Positions 29,059 through 38,982 of a stretch of DNA of 64,000 nt are shown in pieces. Position 1 is the stretch's first letter. Each line of letters opens with the position of its first letter. The notes beneath the pieces were generated by a model, which was not told the DNA's origin, did not search any database, and was given only the letters and a program-made list of their open reading frames with translations. Made by a program: the position numbers and the translations under genes. The DNA is from Paenibacillus sp. CC-CFT747 (GTDB lineage: Bacteria > Bacillota > Bacilli > Paenibacillales > NBRC-103111): NCBI GenBank assembly GCA_030323305.1, contig CP106741.1:3216001-3280000 (forward strand). Direction: 5' to 3'.

Positions 29059-30343
29059 ATGAGGCAGAAAAGATGTAAGCCATACCGCATCCAAGCCGGC
29101 GGGAGAGCAGCCGGTATCCTGATTCTCAGCTTCGCCTTCCTGGCCGGCTGCTCGGGGACGACGCCAAGCGCCGAGTCCGTCGCCTCCGCCGAGCAGGTCA
29201 CGGTCAAGACCGTGAAGGTCATCAAAGCCTCCCGCCAGAAGCTGGGAGATCCCGTCCAGCGGCCGGCGGATGCCGTGGCTTCGGCCGAATTCGAAATCAT
29301 CAGCCGTGCCGGCGGAACGATAAGCCAGCTGACGAAGAAGCGGGGGACCGGGCCGTGCAGGGTGAAGTCATCGCTCTCTTGACCTCGGGTGACTCCGAAG
29401 CCCAGAGGGACCGGGCGAAGCTTGCGGTCAAGACCGCCCAGGACGCGATCAGCCGGGCCAAGGATAATGCCAAGAAGCAGTGGGAAGCCCAGAAGCTCGA
29501 GATGAGCAATTCGGTGGTTAAGCTGGAGCAGACGATCGCCGAGCTCACCCGTACCTATAACAAGACCCGGAACGATTATGATGTGGGAGCGGCCACGAAG
29601 GAGCAGCTGTACCAGCTGGAGCTGCGTCTCTTGAATACCCGGACGGATCTGGAACAGCTTAAGCAGAAGCAGCAGGCTTTGGCCGAACCGGCTTCCTCCT
29701 TCTCGGAGCTGGAGACGGCTCTGGTGAACGCCCAGCTGACTTATCAGCAGGTGGAGAAGGGAATGGAGGATTACAAGGTTAAGGCTCCCGTAACGGGAAT
29801 CATCTCCGATTTGACCACCCTCGAGCCGGGAATGCCGGTACCGCAGGGGCCAAGCTGGGGCATCTTCAGAAGGTCGATCCCATCAAGATCAAGGCCCAGC
29901 TGTCGGAGAAAGATGTTAAGCTGATCGGCAGCAAAACGGAATTGACCTATACCGTTCCGGGCCAGACGGAAAGCAAGAAGGGAAAGATCAGCTTCCTCTC
30001 CAAAATCATGGATCCGGAAACTAGAACCTACGAGCTTAACCTGGAAGTTCCGAATCCGGATATGAGCCTTAATCCCGGCATGAAGCTGGCGGTTCAACTG
30101 ACGGAGGAACAGGAGCAGATCGGTCTTGCGGTTCCGTCCTATGCCGTCGTAAACGAAGGAGATAATCATTATCTCTTCGTCGTGGCCGGCGAAGCGGTGG
30201 AGAAGCGCAAGGTGGAGCTTGGAAGGGTCAGCGAGGACAACCAGGAAATCGTAGCCGGGCTGAAGGAAGGGGACGCCGTTGTGGTCTCCAATCCCGGTCA
30301 GCTGAAGGACAAGGAGAAAGTTCAAGCCGCTGCTGCGGAATAG
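29059..30343 (+). CDS. HlyD/RND-adaptor-like lipoprotein (two frameshifts)
   Basis: A membrane-fusion-type protein of about 428 residues. A lipobox (ILILSFAFLAGC) anchors it to the membrane outer face. Then come a lipoyl-like half, a long coiled coil (about 29400-29760), the second lipoyl half (YKVKAPVTGIISDLTTLEPG) and beta-barrel domains. A missing G at about 29347 and another at about 29850 split it; repair restores KKRGDRAVQGEVIALL and PQGAKLGHLQ. No cognate permease or ABC gene is adjacent, so it may serve the ABC exporters further on, or export of the secreted protein that follows. Confidence 0.78.
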
Positions 30344-30367
30344 CCCATAAAATGGAGTGACGGCAAA

Positions 30368-32075
30368 GTGAAGAGAAAAGGTACCAAAACTGTCGCGGTG
30401 ATGATTCTGTCGGGGGCCCTGATGCTGCCCGGCGCGCCATATCTGGCGATTGCCCAGGAGAGTCCTCCCGCCTCCATGCAGGCGGCCGGCTATTATCTTC
30501 CGAACTCGGTTCGCGCCGTTGTCAAAACTGTCCTGAACGAAAAAACGGCCGAAGGCACCCGCATCGGAGCCGTGGTGAAATTATACAACGAGGGGACGAG
30601 GGTGACCCGTGTTCCCGACTTGGAATTGAAGGCCAAGACGACGGACGGGGTTTCCTATACTTTGAGCCCGAGCGCCTCCAATCCTAGGTCCATTCAGCCC
30701 CGAACGTCAGTCGAAGTAAGCTATATGATGGCGGTTGACCGGGAAGACGAGTTTTCGTTGGAGGAGCTGTCTTGGGTAGAGGTGGATGAGTATGTCTATC
30801 CGAAGAAAGAGACCTACATCCAGTCTGTTCCCGTGGGAGGAATGGAATGGAGGGGGAGGGAACGGTATGGAACAAGCCCTCCGCTTCTGTTAAATGGGGG
30901 ATTCCTTCTCCCTGCCGGATCTGACGACCGCCCTGGAATTCAAGGCGGACGGACTCGATGAGCAGATCACCCCGCAAGGAAATACGACCGTCGTCCGGTT
31001 GCTGGTGACGAACAAGAGCAAAGAGAAGCGTTCGATCCCGGATTTCCGGCTGAACGCTTTATCCGATAAAGCCTACACCGGACAAAGACTCGAGCAGGGG
31101 AATGTTACCCTGGAGCCCGGAGAGCAGCGTTATGTTCATTTTACTTTCCCTATCGAGAATCGGCTCGACCTTCACAGCTTGATGGTGCTGACGCCGGAAA
31201 CCTTTACCGCTGACGACAAAACGACCGTCACCTATTATGTGGGCCGCCTGGCGGTCACTCTTCCCGAGGACAGCAACGCCCAGCCCTTTATCCGTAAGCC
31301 CGTCGCCTATGACTGGAACAGCCGGATCCCCTTTGATTCGCTTAACCGGCTTATCCATCCGAAACTGGAGGTAGCCTTGGCCGACCTTCACCTGAATGAA
31401 AGCGAAGGAGGAGGCTTTAAGTCCGGAATCGCCAAATTCAAGCTCATCAACCGGAGTGACCGGCCCCTTCCCCTGCCGAATTTTCAGACGCAGTGGGTAA
31501 GCGCCGACGGCAGCAAATATGCCGGAACCCGCCAAAGCACCAAAGTCGATTCTCTCATGCCCAATGTCGGGTATGTGCTTTACTATTCCTTCGTTCTCCC
31601 GGCATCGGAGAAAGGCGACCGGGTAGGAATGGAGCTGCTGGACGGAGTGACGGCTGCCCCTTATAAGGCAACCATTGCTTCTCTTCAGACCGGGATTAAG
31701 CCGTCCGTCAAAGGACTCGATTTCTACCCGTTCCAGGTGAAGCTTAATGATTGGACGGTTACTCCGGAGCAGGCCCAGCCGCAGGCTACTACCTTCACGT
31801 ACAAGGTAAACCTTGATCTATCCGTCACCCGTCAGGACGAGGTCGTGGTGGATCAGACGTTTACCCGGATGAAGGTCGAGCTGCTGGACAGCCAAGGAAA
31901 TACGCTTGGGGCCAAGCTGCTTCCGCTCACGGGAGAGGGCAGAGTCGAAAGCGGAATCCAAACGATAGACATCCGTTCCATCCGGTCCGTGAGGGATTTC
32001 TCCTTGCGTGTCTATGAAACGGTCGAGACTCCGTTCGGGGAAGCCGAAAGGCTGCTCGGTACCTTCGCTCCGTAG
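30368..32075 (+). CDS. Secreted protein of unknown function with repeated beta domains (one frameshift)
   Basis: A protein of about 569 residues with signal peptide (KTVAVMILSGALMLPGAPYL, then AIAQ). The mature part appears to consist of three or four immunoglobulin-like beta domains, each with a phrase of the type VVKLYNEGTRVTRVPDLELK, RLLVTNKSKEKRSIPDFRLN or IAKFKLINRSDRPLPLPNFQ. These resemble DUF4352/telomeric-repeat-like adhesive domains, but I recognise no family. A missing G at about 30897 breaks the frame. It follows the lipoprotein by 24 bp, suggesting one unit, perhaps a matrix surface protein. Confidence 0.7.
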
Positions 32076-32093
32076 AGGAATAGCAGAGTGATC

Positions 32094-32127
32094 TTTACAA
32101 GGAACGCCATTGTTCGCTATAATGAAC
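32094..32127 (+). promoter_or_regulatory. Promoter with overlapping SinR-type operator (site 4) before the candidate RiPP precursor
   Basis: TTTACA 32094-32099, an 18-nt spacer and TATAAT 32118-32123. The operator GTTCGCTATAATGAAC (32112-32127) overlaps the -10 box. Confidence 0.75.
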
Positions 32128-32164
32128 ATGGACGTAAAAGTCCAGTCGAATGGAGGGGTTAGCC

Positions 32165-32356
32165 TTGAAAGAGTACCAGCGACCGCTTGTTCTGGAGCAT
32201 CGGCCTATCCGCTTTGAGACCGCTCAAAGCTGGAACAAGGGCCGAGGAAACCTGAATCACCCCGGGACGGGAAACGGCGGGATCCAGTATCCCAATCCCC
32301 CTTATACCGGGCCGCATAACGGCGGCGGGAACAACGGGAATGGAAAAGGCAAGTAA
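32165..32356 (+). CDS. Candidate RiPP precursor peptide (Gly/Asn-rich core)
   Basis: A 63-residue peptide starting at TTG 32165 with GGAGGGG 6 nt upstream. The N-terminal part KEYQRPLVLEHRPIRFETAQ has the YxxP-x-L leader pattern that PqqD-type recognition elements bind in lasso precursors (compare EWKKPALEV in the lasso peptide at 38983). The C-terminal part, from about SWNKGRGNL onward, is rich in Gly, Asn, Pro and Tyr. It lies 67 bp before kinase, PqqD, peptidase and exporter genes and is followed by a terminator hairpin, as is usual for precursors that need high expression. No Asp or Glu lies in the putative core, so a lasso isopeptide ring is impossible; the modification, if any, is unknown. 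Confidence 0.65.
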   Translation: MKEYQRPLVLEHRPIRFETAQSWNKGRGNLNHPGTGNGGIQYPNPPYTGPHNGGGNNGNGKGK

Positions 32357-32365
32357 GCAAAGCAT

Positions 32366-32402
32366 GAGGCCAACCGCCGTTAGTTGGCCTCCATCTTTCC
32401 TT
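32366..32402 (+). terminator. Hairpin after the candidate precursor (partial terminator/attenuator)
   Basis: GAGGCCAAC and GTTGGCCTC pair across an 8-nt loop, followed by a T-rich CATCTTTCCTTTT. Confidence 0.7.
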
Positions 32403-32422
32403 TTGGAGATCCGGGGGATGTT

Positions 32423-33204
32423 ATGATACCCATGTATACGACGATCGGCGAGCATTGTGTAGAGCTTGTCTGCCGGTCAGAGAGACTGCTGGCCGGTCTG
32501 AAGAAGAGCTTCCGCTTCAGCTTCTCGAGCAGCCGGAGGCCCGACCTGTTCGTTCAAGTGAACGAAGGGTATGGGGTTCCTTTTGTGGACGATCATGTTG
32601 AAATCACCAAGCAGGGGGAGTGATCTCCTATGCTCGTGCGGATTACCTGCTTGAGACGGAGAGCGACTACATTCACTCCGAAATCTCGGCTTATAATGAG
32701 CTTGCCTTAAAACACGCTTTGATGAACCTGTACAGCGCTTATCTGATTCATCACGAATGGGGGCTGCTGCTTCATTCCTCCTGTGTGGTGGACCGCGGGC
32801 GGGCCGTAGTGTTCGCGGGACCTTCCGGAGCCGGCAAATCGACCGCCGCCCAGTTGTCCCAGCCGAGGGAGCTTCTCTCCGACGAGGCCACGCTGGTCCG
32901 GATTACGCCAAGAAAGATAACGGTATACGATTCCCCCTTCCGGAGCGAGCTTCACGGATCGCCGGATCAGCCCGTCTGCCCGCTTTCGAGCATCCAGCTT
33001 TTGAAGCAGTCTCCGATTAATCTCCGCAATCCGATCTCTAAGCCCAGCGCGCTTCTTCAAATGACGGATAAGGTCTTCTACTGGGCCCATGATCCGGAAG
33101 AGACGCGTAAAGCCTTCAGCCTTCTGGTTACGCTTACAGAAGCGGTTCCCGTTTACGAGCTGTTTTTTCAGAAGAACGACACCTTTTGGGAGCTGATTTC
33201 ATGA
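32423..33204 (+). CDS. HPr-kinase-like protein of the first RiPP operon (one frameshift)
   Basis: An HprK-related kinase of about 261 residues after repair. P-loop GPSGAGKST lies near the middle, preceded by LLLHSSCVVDRGRAVVFA and followed by LLSDEATLVRI (family motif with catalytic Asp). Relatives in paeninodin-type clusters (PadeK) phosphorylate the C-terminal Ser of the precursor; here the precursor ends in Lys, so another target residue would be needed. A missing G at about 32615 breaks the frame. The stop overlaps the start of the PqqD gene (ATGA). Confidence 0.8.
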
Positions 33205-33473
33205 CCATCCGTTATGTCCGGAGCAAGGACTATGACACCGTTCATATGGAAGGGGAATGGGTCATTCTAGATGCCGATCAGTTCACGGTTACCAAGCTGA
33301 ACGAAACCGGCGGCTTCTATTGGTCACTGCTTGCCGAACCGCGAAGCGCAGAAGAGCTTCTGGAGAAGCTGGGCAGACACTATACGGTACCGGCCGGCTC
33401 GGCCCGCGAAGAGCTGGAGGAGTTCCTCCTTCATCTTGTGCGCTGCGGACTCGTTGAGCATGAAGCGGCTTGA
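33201..33473 (+). CDS. PqqD-family RiPP recognition protein (first RiPP operon)
   Basis: A 90-residue PqqD/B1-type protein, the RiPP recognition element that binds precursor leaders and presents them to modifying enzymes. The winged-helix pattern is seen as VILDADQFTVTKLNETGGFY, WSLLAEPRSAEELLEKLG and FLLHLVRCGLVE. It overlaps the upstream kinase by 4 bp and the downstream peptidase by 14 bp, so translation is coupled. It is diverged from the lasso B1 at 40144. Confidence 0.85.
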   Translation: MTIRYVRSKDYDTVHMEGEWVILDADQFTVTKLNETGGFYWSLLAEPRSAEELLEKLGRHYTVPAGSAREELEEFLLHLVRCGLVEHEAA

Positions 33474-33915
33474 GACGGAGCTTGCTCTGATCCGACATCG
33501 GCTTCACAGCCAGGGTTACATGGATTTACCGGCGGTGGGATCCAGCATGTTCCCCTACATCCGGCAAGGCATGATCTGCCGGTTTGTTCCCGTTAAAGCT
33601 CCGGATATAAGTCCGGGGGATATTCTGTTGTTTCACGACCAAGCCGGCCGCCTCGTAGCCCATCGATGCCTACGCCTGCCGAAGGATAACGGAGAAACCG
33701 GATATGTCTGCAAGGGGGATGCGAATGTGGGTTATGATCAGCCGATCGAAGCCGGATGCATCGTGGGGAAGCTTGCCTATGTTCATCGAAGACGAGCAGG
33801 GGAAAGGCTGGAGCCGATGGCGGCTTCCGTATGGCGGTTCGCCGCTATGAACCTGCCGTTCACTTCTCCGATCGTGAGAAGATATTTGGATTGGAAGGAA
33901 CGTTTATTATCTTGA
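33460..33915 (+). CDS. S24/S26-type (signal-peptidase-like) protease of the first RiPP operon
   Basis: A 151-residue predicted peptidase with the type I signal peptidase Ser motif (VGSSMFPYIRQGM), the GDILLFH strand, and a His in VAHRCL plus KGDANVGYD, as in ER-type (Ser-His) signal peptidases such as SipW. It lacks an N-terminal membrane anchor, unlike Sip proteins, so it may be cytosolic or peripheral. It occupies the slot that the B2 leader protease takes in the lasso operon, which suggests it removes the leader of the candidate precursor at 32165. Overlaps PqqD at its start and the exporter at its stop (TGATG). Confidence 0.78.
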   Translation: MKRLETELALIRHRLHSQGYMDLPAVGSSMFPYIRQGMICRFVPVKAPDISPGDILLFHDQAGRLVAHRCLRLPKDNGETGYVCKGDANVGYDQPIEAGCIVGKLAYVHRRRAGERLEPMAASVWRFAAMNLPFTSPIVRRYLDWKERLLS

Positions 33916-35712
33916 TGAGCACGGTCGCAACTCGGATTCAACGAATAGGCGGAGAGCTGAGGCGGACCATAGTTCTGGTTCGTCCCTATCTCTGGACGCA
34001 CCGCATGGCTTATGCCGCTTTGGCGGTGCTGTACGGCTTGGAGCTTGCCCAGACGCTCGTCTACGCCTGGTACTACGGGGCTTTAACCGATGCGGCGATT
34101 CATACGCAAATGGATCGCTTGAAAAGCCTGCTGCTGCTTGGGGCCGGTCTTCTGGCGGCGAGCGCCGCCATCGCTTACCTGCATGCGTTAGCCGAAACCG
34201 CCGCCACTACCGGTGTAAAGCGGGATATGGAAAAAGCTCTTTACAAAAGACTGCTTCTCCTCCCCGCCTCCGAGCTGTCCGGGCACCGTTCGGGAGACCT
34301 CGTCTCGAGGTTCGCCAACGACCTTCACAGCATCGGTGGGGTATTGGGCGGCGGCTTGATGGAGATCCTCCGCCTCCCTGTGGTTTATGCCGCCGTCTTC
34401 GTGTACCTCTATCAGCTTAACGGCACCATCGCCTTGGTCAGCCTGTGCGCGGCTCCGGCAGCCCTTGCCGCCGGGGCGGCGTCGGGCTGGCTCCTTCGAC
34501 GCAACGGACGTGAGGTCCAGCGGCTGCTCGGCACCATGAGCAGCTTGCTGAATGAGACGATTCGCGGCCATGGAGTGGTGCGGGCCTATGCTCTGGAGAG
34601 GATGCTCTACCGTAAGTATGCCGGCTTCAACCGGGAGCTGTACCGCTTGGAACGGCAGAACGCGAAGCTGAGCGGAGCCTTTCAGGCGGGGGCTTCGCGG
34701 TTAGCTCGGTCGTTTTTATGACCAGTCTCGGACTGGGCGCTTACTTTCTTTCCCTTCAGATGATGACGGTAGGCAGCCTGCTCACCTTTCTCAACCTGGT
34801 CAATCACCTCGTCTACCCGCTGACGGGGCTCGCCGGGCAGTGGGCTTCCTTCCAGAGGTCGCTCGCGGCCCTTGACCGGATCGCCCCCTGCTTTCCGCCC
34901 CGGTACCGGCAACCGGTCTGCCGGAATACATACCGCCGGCCCCGCTTAAGAAGGCCATCCGCTTCGAAGGCCTTTGCTTCCGGTATAAGGGACAAACACG
35001 GCTGTTCGAAGACTTCCGGCTTACGGTTCCGGCTGGAAGAACGGTGGCCGTCGTCGGGCCAAGCGGAGCGGGGAAATCGACCCTTTTGCAGCTGCTGGCC
35101 GGTTTTCAGCAGCCTGAGGCAGGAGAGATTTGGCTGGACGACAGGAGGGGAAGCTCTATGGATTTGGCGGAACGCCGCTCCTATTTCTCGCTTGTTTCCC
35201 AGGAAACCTTCCTTTTCGACGGGACGGTCCGGGAGAATCTGTTAGGCGCAAGACCCGGTGTGACCGAAGCGGAACTGAGGGAGGCGGCCCGGAATGCCTG
35301 CCTCCATGAAGAGATTATGGCGCTTCCCGATGGTTATGATACTCCGATAGGGGAGTTGGGGGCGAAGCTGTCGGGCGGCCAGAGGCAGCGGCTGGCCATC
35401 GCCCGGGCCCTGCTTCGGAATGCTCCGGTGCTGCTGCTCGACGAGGCAACCTCTGCACTGGATACGGAAACCGAGCGGGACGTGAAGACGGCTCTGGAGA
35501 GGCTGATGAAGGGAAGAACCACTATTGTGATCGCCCACAGGCTGAGCACTGTACGGGATGCGGACCGGATCGTCGTCCTGGACAAAGGCCGGATGGTGCA
35601 GGAAGGCACCCACGAGGAGCTGGTGAAAGCGGAAGGGCTGTACCGCCGTCTTCATCATCGGAAGGAGACCAAGGATAAGGAGCCGATGCCGGTTGATGTA
35701 TACCCTGCTTAG
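33915..35712 (+). CDS. ABC exporter, fused membrane and ATPase domains (first RiPP operon; two frameshifts)
   Basis: An exporter half-transporter of about 600 residues. Six-helix membrane domain, then an ATPase with Walker A GPSGAGKST, Q-loop SLVSQETFLFDGTVRENL, signature KLSGGQRQRLAIARALL and Walker B VLLLDEATSALD with H-loop IVIAHRLSTV. No C39 peptidase domain, so leader removal must be done by another protein. Missing G at about 34690 and C at about 34900. Probably exports the mature RiPP. Operon position: directly after the S26-type peptidase. Confidence 0.87.
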
Positions 35713-36818
35713 ATCGCTGTATGACCCTTCGGGCAAGCTTCCCCGGCTTCGGAGACCCCTCAGTACCAGGAGGCGCTTCGGCAAATAGAAGAATCCGGTA
35801 TTTGCTGCCAGGTGTACTATCTTCTGCACAGCCGGAACCGGCTGGAGGAGGTCCCGGCATTCTTTCGTAATCGGCTGCAGCAGGTCCGGTCGGATTCTTT
35901 GTACTTGAATCTCTATCTCGGCCGTTCCCTGCAGAAGCTGCTGCAGAGCCTGGAGGAAAGAGGGATTCCGGCCATTCCGCTGAAGGGAGTGCCTTTTGCC
36001 GAGCGTTATTTCAGCGGGGCGAGTGCGCGTCCGACTTCGGATATCGATTTGCTCATCCATCCCGTTCACCTGGAGGCAGCGGAGGAATGCGTCCGTTCCC
36101 TCGGATATGACGAGGAAGAAGAGCGGATTCCCGCCCACTTTCACCGGAGCTTCAGCCGCAGGCTGCCGCATACTCCGGTCCCGCTGACAGTGGAGCTTCA
36201 TTGGGGTCTGCTGAAGGAGAACACTTCCGCGCTCACAATGGATGCCTTCTGGGCTGCTTCCGAGCCGTACGGAAAGTTCCGCTATATCCGCAGGCTGTCC
36301 GATTATCATGAGTTCTATATGATCGCCCTTCACGGCTGGAAGCATAACCTGAATTCGGCCAAATATTTGCTTGATCTGGTTCAGCTCGTTCATGTGCTGG
36401 GGGACCGTCTGGACTATTCCAGGCTCCTACGGGATGCGGCTGTCGATCGAACCTCGCGCAGGCTGAAATGGACCCTTTCCGTCCTTTACCGTCAATTTCC
36501 GCATCTTCACGCCATTCAGCCGCTTCTCTGGAAGCTGCCCGAACGGCTGTATTGGGAGCCGGAACACGGACAGCATCCCCCGGGGCCATTGGCCGTTACC
36601 GGAATTTGCTGGTCACGCAGCATATGCTCTTTGACTCCTTCCTTCATGCCCTGCCGGGAGCCGCCCGGTGGCTGTTTCCTTCCCGCGTGGAGGCCGGCTT
36701 CGAGCTGGAGAAGGGACTGACGGACAGCCGCCACGGGTCCTTGATTCCCCTCTATCTACAGAGAGGGCGGCACTTGATCCGGGCCTTGAGCCAGGGAACA
36801 AAAAAAGTCGAAAAATAA
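35696..36818 (+). CDS. NTP_transf_5-type nucleotidyltransferase (first RiPP operon; two frameshifts)
   Basis: A predicted nucleotidyltransferase of about 375 residues of the group found in paeninodin-type lasso clusters. Nucleotidyltransferase core: LKGVPFAERYFSGASARPTS then DIDLLI (G...DxD metal site) and VELHW as third acidic strand. Target in RiPP pathways is not established; addition of a nucleotide or phosphosugar to peptide or immunity functions are possibilities. Missing C at about 35737 and G at about 36580. The start overlaps the end of the exporter gene. Confidence 0.75.
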
Positions 36819-36831
36819 AAAAGAAAAGCGA

Positions 36832-36882
36832 TTGACAACGAATAGGCAAGATGGTATTCTAACCTTGTTCTTTATAAAGAAC
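36832..36882 (+). promoter_or_regulatory. Promoter of the lasso operon with SinR-type operator at the start site (site 5)
   Basis: TTGACA 36832-36837, a 17-nt spacer and TATTCT 36855-36860. The perfect palindrome GTTCTTTATAAAGAAC occupies 36867-36882, covering the predicted +1. Confidence 0.85.
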
Positions 36883-36981
36883 AACAACGTAGGCCCTACA
36901 GAACGCAAAGGCCGGGAAAAGCCGTGCTGAAGAACAGCCGGTCCGCCGATGCGCCTGGACGGGAATTAGTCATCCCTTGTC

Positions 36982-36997
36982 GTTCTTTAAAAAGAAC
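36982..36997. promoter_or_regulatory. SinR-type operator (site 6), downstream partner of site 5
   Basis: GTTCTTTAAAAAGAAC, 115 bp after site 5 and 34 bp before the lasso cyclase start. Confidence 0.8.
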
Positions 36998-37030
36998 GAC
37001 ACTACCATAGAAGAAAGCGGGGAGGAAACC

Positions 37031-38966
37031 ATGAGCGCCATTGCCGGGATCTACAACTTCTCAGAAGACTCGCTATCCGGTGAATGGGCCAAGGCTATGA
37101 TGGATGCGATGGCCCATCATCCGGCAGACGATTGCCAGGCCTGGCATCATGGTCCCCTATTTCTCGGCTGCCTGTCCCAATGGATCACACCCGAATCCGT
37201 CGGAGAAACGCTTCCCTATTATGATTCAGTCAACCGGATCGCCGTCACGGCTGATGCCATTCTGGACAACCGGCAGGAGCTGTTCGACCGGCTTCAGGTC
37301 AAGCGGGAGGACCGCAGCGGAATGCCGGACAGCCGCCTCATCGGACTCGCCTATGCCCGGTGGGGAGAGCGGGCGCCGAAGTACCTGATCGGGGATTTTG
37401 CTTTCATGATCTGGGATGAAGGCAAACGCCGGTTGTTCGGAGCAAGGGATTTCTCGGGAGGGCGAACACTTTACTTTACCAGGGCCGGAGGCAGGTTCGC
37501 CTTCTGTACGCTGATCCGGCCGCTGCTGAAGCTGCCGGGAACCGACCGGAGCATCAATGAGCAGTGGATGGCCGAATATCTCGCAGTAAGCGGGATGATC
37601 GACGTACTGGATGTCACCGCCACGGTCTACCGGGAGATCGAACAGGTTCCTCCCTGCCACAGCATTACGGTGGAAGGGGAGCGAGTTACCCTTCGGAAGT
37701 ATGACGCCTGGTCTCCGGAGAAGGAGCTGAAGATCTCTTCCGACGGGGAATATGTCGAGGCCTTCCGTGAGGTATTCCAGCAAGCGGTGGATTCCCGGCT
37801 GCGAACCCATCATAAAGTGGCAGCACAGCTAAGCGGGGGCTCGATTCCGGGTCTATCGTAAGCTTCGCCGCCAGAACACTCCGCAGCCGGAACAAAACGC
37901 TTCATACGTTCAGCTACATACCGGGTCCGGATTTTAAGGATTTTACGTCCCGGAGCTTACTGGCGGATGAGACGCCGTTCATCAAGTCGACCGTGGATCA
38001 CGTCGGAGGCATCCATGACCACTATCTCCACTTTCCCGGCAGGACCCCCTTCAATGAAATGGATGACTTTCTCGGAGCCATGGAATCACCGTATAAATTT
38101 TTCGAAAATTCCTTTTGGCTGAAGGGAATGTTCGAGAAGGCAGCCGAGGAACGGGCGGGGATCCTGCTGAATGGAGGCAGGGGAAACCTCACCATCTCAT
38201 GGGGTTCGGCCGTCGACTACTACGGTCTTCTCCTCAAGAAACTGAAGTGGGTGCGTCTGGCACGGGAGCTTAACCTCTACAGCCGCAATGCAGGGGAAGC
38301 CGGTTCCGGAGACTTCCCGAAATCGCACAGGCGGCTTTCCCGATGGCCGGCAAGCTTTTCTCCCGGGAGGGGTACCGCCTTCCCGCTCTCATCCATCCGG
38401 AATTCGCCCGCCGGACTCAGGTTTACAGTCGGTTAAGGCAGCACGGAATGGACGAATCGGGATGGTTCGGCGCCATCAATGTTTTTGACCAGAGGCATCG
38501 GCATTTCGAGGACGGGTCTCACTGGAACGCGAGCAACTCGCTCGCCGCCAAGCTGTCTCTCCGCTACAAGGTATGGAAGCGGGATCCGACGAATGACATT
38601 CGGGTCGTGCGGTTCTGCCTCTCTGTTCCAGAAGAGCAGTATGTCCGGGACGGGATGGACCGGGCGCTGATCCGCCGGTCGACCGAAGGGGAGCTGCCCG
38701 ATATGGTGCGCTTGAATCACACCGTTCGGGGAGTGCAGGGTGCCGATTGGGTACACCGGATGATCCCGGAATGGTCCGCTTTTGTAGCCGAAGCCCAGCA
38801 GATGAGCCGGGACCCCCTTATGGGGGAATGGCTCAACATGGAAGCCATAAAGGCGGCCGCAGGAAAAGCGGAGAAAGGCGTCCGCCCGGAGGATGTACTG
38901 GATCCCGGATTGCGCATTCTGATGCGCAGCCTCATCGTCTATCGCTTCATGACCAAACATGCTTGA
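37031..38966 (+). CDS. Lasso cyclase (asparagine-synthetase-like C protein; two frameshifts)
   Basis: Macrolactam synthetase that activates the side-chain carboxylate in the lasso core with ATP and joins it to the core N-terminus. About 646 residues. The N-terminal glutaminase-like domain begins MSAIAGIYNF and lacks the Cys2 nucleophile of true AsnB, as expected for lasso C proteins. The ATP-pyrophosphatase loop is SGGLDSG once the missing G at about 37842 is restored; a second missing base (T) is at about 38302. The start follows GGAGGAAACC. First gene of the lasso operon, 16 bp before the precursor gene. Confidence 0.9.
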
Positions 38967-38982
38967 AAGGAGGTGAACCCAA

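Noticed and set aside
36885-36980. GEMM-I (c-di-GMP) riboswitch in the lasso operon leader
   Set aside because: ACGCAAAGGCC resembles one conserved block, but the partner block with GCACAGGGCAAACC and the downstream helix are missing, so I do not call it.
37031-38966. Ordinary asparagine synthetase
   Set aside because: The N-terminus lacks Cys2 and the gene is adjacent to precursor, B1 and B2 genes, so lasso cyclase is far more likely.
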